Of a stretch of DNA of 5,162 nucleotides, positions 1 through 4,037 are shown piece by piece (the stretch's first letter is position 1; every line of letters starts with the position of its first letter). The DNA lies in contig RFJD01000183.1 in the NCBI GenBank assembly GCA_003695015.1, positions 1 to 5,162 of the forward strand. Direction: 5' to 3'. This DNA comes from Verrucomicrobiota bacterium. Lineage in GTDB: Bacteria > Verrucomicrobiota > Verrucomicrobiia > Limisphaerales > J093. Position numbers and translations under genes: made by a program. The notes beneath the pieces are model-generated. The model searched no databases and was not told the origin of the DNA. It was given only the letters and a program-made list of their open reading frames with translations.

Positions 1-1
1 C

Positions 2-646
2 GGGCAAACGCCGAACACGCTGGTGACATTGCTGGACTACGAGCCGGCGCCGGTGATTTTCGAGGTTCGCGGCCTGCCGAAAGAGGCGCGTTATCTGAAG
101 ACCAATTGGGAACGCAACGCCTCGCAGACGATGGATCAATACTTGGGCCTGCGCATCGGGGTGGTGGTCCATTGCGAGGGCGGTACGTTGCGTTTCGGCA
201 CCGGCGGGGGCTGCGCCGCATATGACGCAGATGGCCGCAAGATCCGGGACTTCACCGGGGAACGTCCCACGACGAAGCAGAACTTTATCGACTGCATCCG
301 AAGCCGGCGGGCGGAGGATCTGCTTTCGCCGGCCATCGAGGGCCATCTCTCGGCGGGCTTGGTTCATCTGGCGAACATCTCCCACCGGCTCGGCCGGGAA
401 GCACCGCCGGCGACGGCCCGCGAGCGGGCCCGCACGGCGCACGGGGTGTTGGCCGAGGCACTGGACCGGATGCTGGCCCATTTGGAAGCGAACGAGGTGG
501 ATTTGCGGCGCACGCCGCTGCGGGTGGGGCCGCTGTTGGAGTTCGATCCGGCCGCGGAACGGTTTCACGGGGAGCAGGCCGCCAGGGCCAATGCGCTGTG
601 CAGCCGGGATTACCGGCCACCCTTCCTGCTGCCGGACAAGATCTGA
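2..646 (+). CDS. Gfo/Idh/MocA-family oxidoreductase, C-terminal part (5' truncated by window edge)
   Basis: The reading frame is open from base 2 to the TGA at 644-646, so 214 residues are visible and the N-terminus lies outside the window. The GTG at 23 is internal, because the preceding codons read GQTPNTLV, which fits the conserved stretch of this family just before a beta-strand ending in FEVRGLP. Family knowledge: these are NAD(P)-dependent sugar or polyol dehydrogenases with an N-terminal Rossmann domain and a C-terminal alpha/beta domain. Only the C-terminal domain is visible here, so the cofactor motif and catalytic EKP region cannot be checked. Further support comes from the NFIDCIRSRR segment followed by a helix with EGHLSAGLVHLANISHRLG, and from the C-terminal RDYRPPFLLP, which resembles the end of bacterial-type members that often carry a Tat signal. 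The substrate cannot be predicted. The gene converges on holA with a 14-nt gap. Confidence 0.85.
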   Translation, partial: GQTPNTLVTLLDYEPAPVIFEVRGLPKEARYLKTNWERNASQTMDQYLGLRIGVVVHCEGGTLRFGTGGGCAAYDADGRKIRDFTGERPTTKQNFIDCIRSRRAEDLLSPAIEGHLSAGLVHLANISHRLGREAPPATARERARTAHGVLAEALDRMLAHLEANEVDLRRTPLRVGPLLEFDPAAERFHGEQAARANALCSRDYRPPFLLPDKI

Positions 647-660
647 GCCCGAAGGCGATT

Positions 661-1887
661 TCACCGCCCCGGCAACCGCCCTTCCCGGCGCCGGAACGCC
701 GGGGTGGGCGGACGTCCGGACGTCCCCGGGGATTCGGGGCCGAGGATCCGCAGGACGGTCGTTTCGATGAGCATTTCGCTGTCCACGCCGCTGCTCATCA
801 GGCGGCGAAGGGCGTCGCGCAGGAGTCGCAGCCCTTCGCGAAGCTCGGTCATGCTGTAGCGTTGGAGGTATCCCAGCGCCCGGGAAACCCGGAACGGATG
901 AATCCGGGCCAGGTTGTAGGGATCGCCGGACGGGAGCAAATCGGTCGGGAGCTTCGCCAAGGCGGCCTTCACTTGGTTGTAGCTCGCCCGCGCGGGCAGC
1001 AGCCCTCGTCGGACTGCTTCCTTGACCAGCAGCAGCACCCGGAACTGGCTGGCCAGGCTCATCAACAGCCCCACGGCCGACTTGCCGCTGCCGGATTGGC
1101 GCAGGCTCCAGAGTTCATCGTCCAGCCGTTGGAGGGCCTGCGGCAGGTTGCGCTGGGCCACAGCCTCGGCCAGGGCAAAATCCTCGGCCCGCCGGCCCCG
1201 GCTGATGATCGCTTCGACGTCCCCGGCGGTCAGTTCCCGGCGGTCGCCGGCGTAGAGGATGAGTTTGTCCACCTCGAGGCTCAGCGCGCGGCGGTCCGGC
1301 CCCACCCAATCGATCAACTGTTGGAGGGCCGGCTCGGGAAGACGCTTGCCCGCCTCGCGCAGCCGGACGGCCACCCAATCGGCCGCCTGTGAAGCCCAAT
1401 CGCGGGTCTCCGCCAACGAGGCGAACGTTTCGACCTGCCCGATTTTCTGGATGGTCCGGCCGAAGGTGCGTCGGCCATCGACCTTGCCGGCGCTGATGAG
1501 CAGGCGCACCCCCTCCCAAGGGAATGCCTTGAGCTCCGCCTCCCAGTCCTTGACCGCCTCGGTGACGGATTCGAATCCGCTCAGCCGGGCGTTTTCGCCC
1601 AGCCAGTTGACATCTTGGAGCCAGATGACCTTGGCGCTGCCGAAAAGCGAGAGGCTTTGCATGGCTTCCCGGGCTCTCCGGAGCACGGCCTGTACCTCGT
1701 CCACCGTGTCCGCCTTGGCCGGGATGATCTCGTCATCGGCGTCGGGCGTCTCAGCCAACCAAGCGTCGTGGATCTGCCGGGCGCGGGCCTTGACCTGGAA
1801 CTCGTCGGTGCCGGCCACCAACACCACGGGGCCGGCGGGCGCGCCGGCTGCGGATGGGTTCTGGGGAGCGCGCCGTGGCGGGGCCAT
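661..1887 (-). CDS. holA: DNA polymerase III delta subunit (HolA)
   Basis: HolA is the delta subunit of the clamp loader and opens the beta sliding clamp in the replisome. From the ATG at 1887 the protein is 408 residues, against about 340 for the family. The N-terminal strand VVLVAGTDEF (21-30) matches the family's opening. It is followed by LFGSAKVIWLQDVNW (81-95) and by the domain II/III signature DWVGPDRRALSLEVDKLILYAG around 193-214. A helix of the AEDFALAEAVAQRN type (234-247) and the segment SLASQFRVLLLVKEA (277-291) are typical of the collar domain. The longer open frame up to 2058 was rejected because that part overlaps the DUF151 gene and is Ser/Arg/Pro-rich shadow sequence. No Shine-Dalgarno is visible; translation may be coupled to the DUF151 gene ending 16 nt upstream. 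The last 26 or so residues after VLRIL (PESPGT...RRREGRLPGR) lie beyond the usual family end and are encoded by palindromic DNA. Confidence 0.9.
   Translation of the reverse strand: MAPPRRAPQNPSAAGAPAGPVVLVAGTDEFQVKARARQIHDAWLAETPDADDEIIPAKADTVDEVQAVLRRAREAMQSLSLFGSAKVIWLQDVNWLGENARLSGFESVTEAVKDWEAELKAFPWEGVRLLISAGKVDGRRTFGRTIQKIGQVETFASLAETRDWASQAADWVAVRLREAGKRLPEPALQQLIDWVGPDRRALSLEVDKLILYAGDRRELTAGDVEAIISRGRRAEDFALAEAVAQRNLPQALQRLDDELWSLRQSGSGKSAVGLLMSLASQFRVLLLVKEAVRRGLLPARASYNQVKAALAKLPTDLLPSGDPYNLARIHPFRVSRALGYLQRYSMTELREGLRLLRDALRRLMSSGVDSEMLIETTVLRILGPESPGTSGRPPTPAFRRREGRLPGR
676..711. terminator. GC-rich stem-loop at the Gfo/holA convergent junction (possible bidirectional terminator)
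   Basis: CCGCCC (676-681), two bases, CCCGGCG (684-690), a six-base loop (691-696), CGCCGGG (697-703), two bases, then GGGCGG (706-711) form a 6 + 7 bp stem interrupted by a 2x2 internal loop. The structure begins 30 nt after the oxidoreductase stop and lies inside the last codons of holA. There is no T-tract on either side, so classic intrinsic termination is not shown. It may instead protect 3' ends, or be a REP-like repeat. Confidence 0.35.
710..731. repeat. Nested perfect palindromes in the holA 3' tail
   Basis: Bases 710-725 read GGACGTCCGGACGTCC. This is a perfect 16-bp palindrome and also two tandem copies of the 8-bp palindrome GGACGTCC. It overlaps CCCCGGGG at 724-731, another palindrome. 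Together with the adjacent stem-loop at 676-711, it encodes the non-conserved C-terminal tail of HolA. Its function is unknown; it may be a chance product of GC-rich low-complexity sequence. Confidence 0.6.
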
Positions 1888-1903
1888 GACGGGAGGGGGC
1901 GGC

Positions 1904-2371
1904 TCAGTCCTCGTCGTCGTCCTCGAGGTTCTCCTGGTCGCTCTGGACTTGGGCCAGGACGGCGGACATGTCCTCGACTTGGTCGAACAGCGACCGGGTG
2001 ACGAAGATCGGCTTGCGGTGCGCCACGGCCAAGGCGATGGAATCGCTGGGGCGGGCATCGAGTTCGACGATCTTGCGCCCCAGCTCGTTTTCCTGCTCGA
2101 GGAACAAGCGCGCGTAGTAGGTCGAGTTCTTCAGCTCGGTGATGACCGCCCGTTGAACGGTGATGCCGAAGGCTTGGAACATCTCGTTCATGAGGTCATG
2201 GGTCAGCGGGCGTTCCTTGGGCGTGCCTTTCATGAACATCCCGATGACCATCCCCATGCCCGACTCGACCTGGATGACAAACACCTTCTCGTCATTGCCC
2301 ACGAAAATCGCGGTCCCGTGGTGGGTCGGCAGGAGCGCGCGAATCTCGACAGGAATGACCTCGTTCTTCAT
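1904..2371 (-). CDS. DUF151 / bifunctional nuclease (BFN) domain protein
   Basis: This 155-residue protein is a single BFN (DUF151) domain, the usual length for bacterial members without a UVR motif. Visible family marks are the start NEVIPVEIRALLP, the strand GTAIFVGNDEKVFVIQVE, the motif RPLTHDLM at 54-61, and DARPSDSIALAV at 105-116. The last two are the conserved blocks of the family. The C-terminus is a short acidic tail, ENLEDDDED. Family knowledge: plant members have been described as nucleases with DNase and RNase activity, but the role of bacterial members is poorly defined and activity here is inference. No signal peptide or membrane segment is seen, so a cytoplasmic location is likely. 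The ATG at 2371 opens directly into the conserved N-terminus. No Shine-Dalgarno precedes it. The gene probably leads an operon with holA, 16 nt downstream. Confidence 0.9.
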   Translation of the reverse strand: MKNEVIPVEIRALLPTHHGTAIFVGNDEKVFVIQVESGMGMVIGMFMKGTPKERPLTHDLMNEMFQAFGITVQRAVITELKNSTYYARLFLEQENELGRKIVELDARPSDSIALAVAHRKPIFVTRSLFDQVEDMSAVLAQVQSDQENLEDDDED

Positions 2372-2559
2372 GCCGGCACTTTAGGATGGAGACGGCAAAA
2401 AACAAGCGGAAGGAGCCGGGCCGGCGGGCGGTCGCCCGGGGCGTCGCGCCTCCGGGCTCCACCCCCGCCCGCAGGTGGCGTCGAGCCAACGAGTTGCGCG
2501 GATGCCCGGGCAGACGGGGGCTTGAGCCGGACGGCGCCCACTGGCAAGTTGGTCGCGCC
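2372..2559. other. Divergent intergenic region between the DUF151 gene and rfaE2
   Basis: This 188-bp stretch separates two divergent start codons. Apart from the A-rich patch near 2396-2405 it is very GC-rich and holds small inverted repeats. One is CGGGC/GCCCG with a 4-nt loop (2425-2438), enclosed by GGAGCC (2412-2417) and GGCTCC (2455-2460). The rfaE2 frame stays open through most of it (from 2386), but the predicted peptide is Arg/Pro/Gly-rich and unlike the family. No convincing promoter for rfaE2 was found. Confidence 0.5.
2378..2405 (-). promoter_or_regulatory. Possible promoter for the DUF151-holA unit (weak)
   Basis: Read on the minus strand, TTGTTT (2405-2400), a 16-bp spacer and TAAAGT (2383-2378) resemble -35 and -10 boxes, with 3 of 6 and 4 of 6 matches to the sigma-70 consensus. 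They lie in the only AT-rich patch of the divergent region. The -10 box would end six bases before the ATG, so transcription would start at or next to the start codon and give a leaderless mRNA. That agrees with the absence of a Shine-Dalgarno sequence, but the match is weak. Confidence 0.25.
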
Positions 2560-3087
2560 ATGGAGCCGACGGGACGCATCCTGAGCTTGGAGGAGCTGCC
2601 GGCATGGCGTGAGGCCCAACGGCAGGCCGGCCGGCGGGTGGTGGCCACCAACGGCTGTTTCGACCTGCTCCATCAGGGGCACGTGGCCTGCCTGCAGGGA
2701 GCCCGGGCGTTGGGCGATTGCCTGGTGGTGGGGCTCAATGACGACGAATCGGTCCGGGCCCTCAAGGGACCGGATCGGCCCTGGGTGCCGGCGGAGGAAC
2801 GGGCGTTCCTGCTGGCGGCGTTGCGGGTCGTGGACGCGGTGTGCGTTTTCCCCCAACTGGATGCGGTCGAGTTCCTCCGCCGGGCCCGGCCGGACGTCTA
2901 TGTCAAGGGCGGCGACTACACGTTGGAGACGCTCCACCCCGGGGAACGCCGTTTGCTGGAGGCCATGGGGAGCCGGATCGTCCTGATCCCCCCGGTGCCG
3001 GGCCGGTCAAGCAGCGCCTTGATCCGCCGAATCCAAGCCGCCCGCCTGCAGGAACCGGCGGCGGAAGCGGTTCCGGTTCAGACGTAA
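2560..3087 (+). CDS. rfaE2: RfaE2-like D-glycero-beta-D-manno-heptose 1-phosphate adenylyltransferase
   Basis: This 175-residue protein is a stand-alone nucleotidyltransferase of the cytidylyltransferase fold, equivalent to the C-terminal domain of HldE. The expected reaction is ATP plus heptose 1-phosphate giving ADP-heptose, a cytoplasmic step that supplies heptose for lipopolysaccharide core or other surface glycans. Visible motifs are TNGCFDLLHQGH (30-41) with the catalytic HxGH at 38-41, then GLNDDESVRALKG (58-70) followed by RP at 73-74. Next come VVDAVCVF (90-97), PDVYVKGGDY (111-120) and the late PGRSSSALIRRI (147-158), which takes the place of the usual GxST(T/K) loop. The ATG at 2560 was chosen because it leaves about 25 residues before the first strand, as in the family. 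An in-frame start at 2386 would add 58 non-conserved residues. No Shine-Dalgarno is seen at 2560. Another sugar-phosphate or glycerol-phosphate nucleotidyltransferase is possible but less likely, given KGGDY. The 3' end overlaps the kinase gene by 10 nt. Confidence 0.82.
   Translation: MEPTGRILSLEELPAWREAQRQAGRRVVATNGCFDLLHQGHVACLQGARALGDCLVVGLNDDESVRALKGPDRPWVPAEERAFLLAALRVVDAVCVFPQLDAVEFLRRARPDVYVKGGDYTLETLHPGERRLLEAMGSRIVLIPPVPGRSSSALIRRIQAARLQEPAAEAVPVQT
3051..3074. terminator. Stem-loop at the rfaE2/kinase convergent junction
   Basis: GGAACCG (3051-3057) and CGGTTCC (3068-3074) form a perfect 7-bp stem with a 10-nt loop. A competing 5-bp hairpin is CGGAA/TTCCG (3062-3075) with a 4-nt loop. 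On the minus strand the stem starts three bases after the kinase stop codon, a terminator-like position. On the plus strand it lies in the last codons of rfaE2. No T-tract follows on either strand, so intrinsic termination is unproven. Confidence 0.35.
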
Positions 3088-3935
3088 AGGGCCCGCTGAA
3101 GGTCCCGGACCAGCACGCTGGTGAAGGGGTAGCGGCGGTTCGGGTCGGTCTCGAGGCACTTGAGGATGATGCGTTCGAGGGCGACGGGGACCGCTTCGTT
3201 GAGGGCGCGGGGGTTGACGAAGCCCTGGCGCTCCAACTGGGCCTGCAGCACTTGGGCGGCGTTCTCCCCTGGGAACGGTTTCTGGAAGGTGACCAGTTCG
3301 TAAGCGGTGACGCCGAACGCGAAGATGTCCGCCCGGTGGTCCACCTCGGCCCGTTGGAGCAATTCGGGGGCCATGTAGGCGGCGGTCCCGGGATAGCTGG
3401 CGAGTTTCTTCGCGAACTCGGGCCGCGGCAGTGCCAGGTCGAAGTCCACCAAGCGGACATTGCCGCTGCGGGTGACCATGATGTTCTCCGGCTTGAAGTC
3501 CAGGTGCATGAAGCCGCTTTCGTGGATGTGCTCCAAGCCGGTGGCGGCGTCGATGAGGATGTTCCCGGCGTACTGCTCCAGAATCGGGTCGGAGGTCCCC
3601 ATGAGGAGTTTCAGGTTGGCTCCCTCGACGTACTCCATCGCCAGGTAGGGGACCCCGCGGATGCGACCGTGTTCGATGTAGCCGATCACGAACTCATGGT
3701 GGTGGACTTGGGAGAGGATCTTGCACCCGCGGAGGAAGCGCTTGCGGGCGGTGAGGTCGAAGCGGTTGTCGGTGTGGAGGCAACGCAGGGCCAGGGTGCG
3801 GTTGGCCTCGTCGGTGGCCAGCCAGATGTCGGCCATTCCCCCGCTGTTGATCAACTCGTGGAGGGTGAACCGCCCGAAGGGCCCCGGACTCAGGTGCCCT
3901 TCAGCGTCTTTCTGGCGGCGCAGGAAACTCAGCAT
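3078..3935 (-). CDS. Eukaryotic-like Ser/Thr protein kinase-fold protein with degenerate catalytic motifs (possible pseudokinase)
   Basis: This 285-residue protein is essentially one kinase domain, with no transmembrane segment or extra sensor domain. Family landmarks are in order: a glycine-loop region INSGGMADIW (29-38), the hinge-side YLAMEYVEG (97-105), the catalytic loop HLDFKPEN (144-151), the metal-binding segment VDFDLA (163-168), AYMAPE (186-191), DIFAFG (203-208) and DPNRR (264-268). Catalytic Asp146, Lys148, Asn151 and Asp164 are kept. Several invariant positions are changed. The loop reads N-x-G-x-x-A instead of GxGxxG. The beta3 'VAIK' lysine is Arg51, in LALR. The alphaC glutamate position is Gly70, in RFLRGCK. 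The HRD arginine is Leu145, and the DFG glycine is Asp166. ATP binding or phosphotransfer may therefore be weak, altered or lost. The ATG at 3935 has no Shine-Dalgarno but gives a plausible 20-residue basic lead-in. An inverted repeat lies just upstream. Substrates are unknown. Confidence 0.88.
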   Translation of the reverse strand: MLSFLRRQKDAEGHLSPGPFGRFTLHELINSGGMADIWLATDEANRTLALRCLHTDNRFDLTARKRFLRGCKILSQVHHHEFVIGYIEHGRIRGVPYLAMEYVEGANLKLLMGTSDPILEQYAGNILIDAATGLEHIHESGFMHLDFKPENIMVTRSGNVRLVDFDLALPRPEFAKKLASYPGTAAYMAPELLQRAEVDHRADIFAFGVTAYELVTFQKPFPGENAAQVLQAQLERQGFVNPRALNEAVPVALERIILKCLETDPNRRYPFTSVLVRDLQRALYV

Positions 3936-3942
3936 GCGAATC

Positions 3943-3962
3943 GGCGGTTTGCGTCAACCGCC
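3943..3962. repeat. Inverted repeat just upstream of the kinase start
   Basis: GGCGGTT (3943-3949) and AACCGCC (3956-3962) are perfect 7-bp arms around a 6-base centre. The repeat begins eight bases upstream of the kinase ATG (3935), where an operator or a 5'-leader hairpin covering the initiation region could sit. No T-run follows, so it is not a clear terminator for the upstream gene. Confidence 0.45.
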
Positions 3963-3994
3963 CCAAGATGACCGAGCCCTCGGGGGGCGTCAAC
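3951..3994 (-). promoter_or_regulatory. Two copies of GTTGACGC in the kinase upstream region
   Basis: On the minus strand the octamer GTTGACGC occurs at 3994-3987 and again at 3958-3951, 36 bp apart. Each contains TTGACG, a good -35 element (5 of 6). The best -10 options for the distal copy (TCATCT or CATCTT near 3965-3971) are poor. The proximal copy would put the -10 inside the start codon and overlaps the inverted repeat. They could be a promoter element, a regulator-binding repeat, or chance. Confidence 0.2.
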
Positions 3995-4037
3995 GTGTGT
4001 CTTTGCCCGCGCGCGGAGCACGACCGTCCCGCCGGAC

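Noticed and set aside
23..25. GTG as the start of the left-edge oxidoreductase
   Set aside because: The frame is open to the window edge and the residues before it (GQTPNTL) fit the family, so the gene is truncated, not short.
598..1392. Plus-strand open frame of 264 codons opposite the holA 3' half
   Set aside because: Its Gln/Pro/Ala/Gly-rich composition mirrors the complementary strand of holA, and it starts inside the oxidoreductase gene.
1888..2058. N-terminal extension of holA to an ATG at 2058
   Set aside because: The 57 extra residues are Ser/Arg/Thr/Pro-rich, overlap the conserved DUF151 gene in another frame, and precede the natural delta-subunit start.
1259..2584. Long plus-strand open frame (441 codons) opposite holA and the DUF151 gene
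   Set aside because: It lies antisense to two clearly recognised genes, its translation is low-complexity and resembles no family, and stop-free antisense frames are expected at this GC content.
2841..3971. Plus-strand open frame of 376 codons opposite the kinase gene and the rfaE2 end
   Set aside because: Both overlapped genes have strong family motifs in their own frames; the antisense translation is a Gly/Val/Glu-rich shadow with no recognisable domain.
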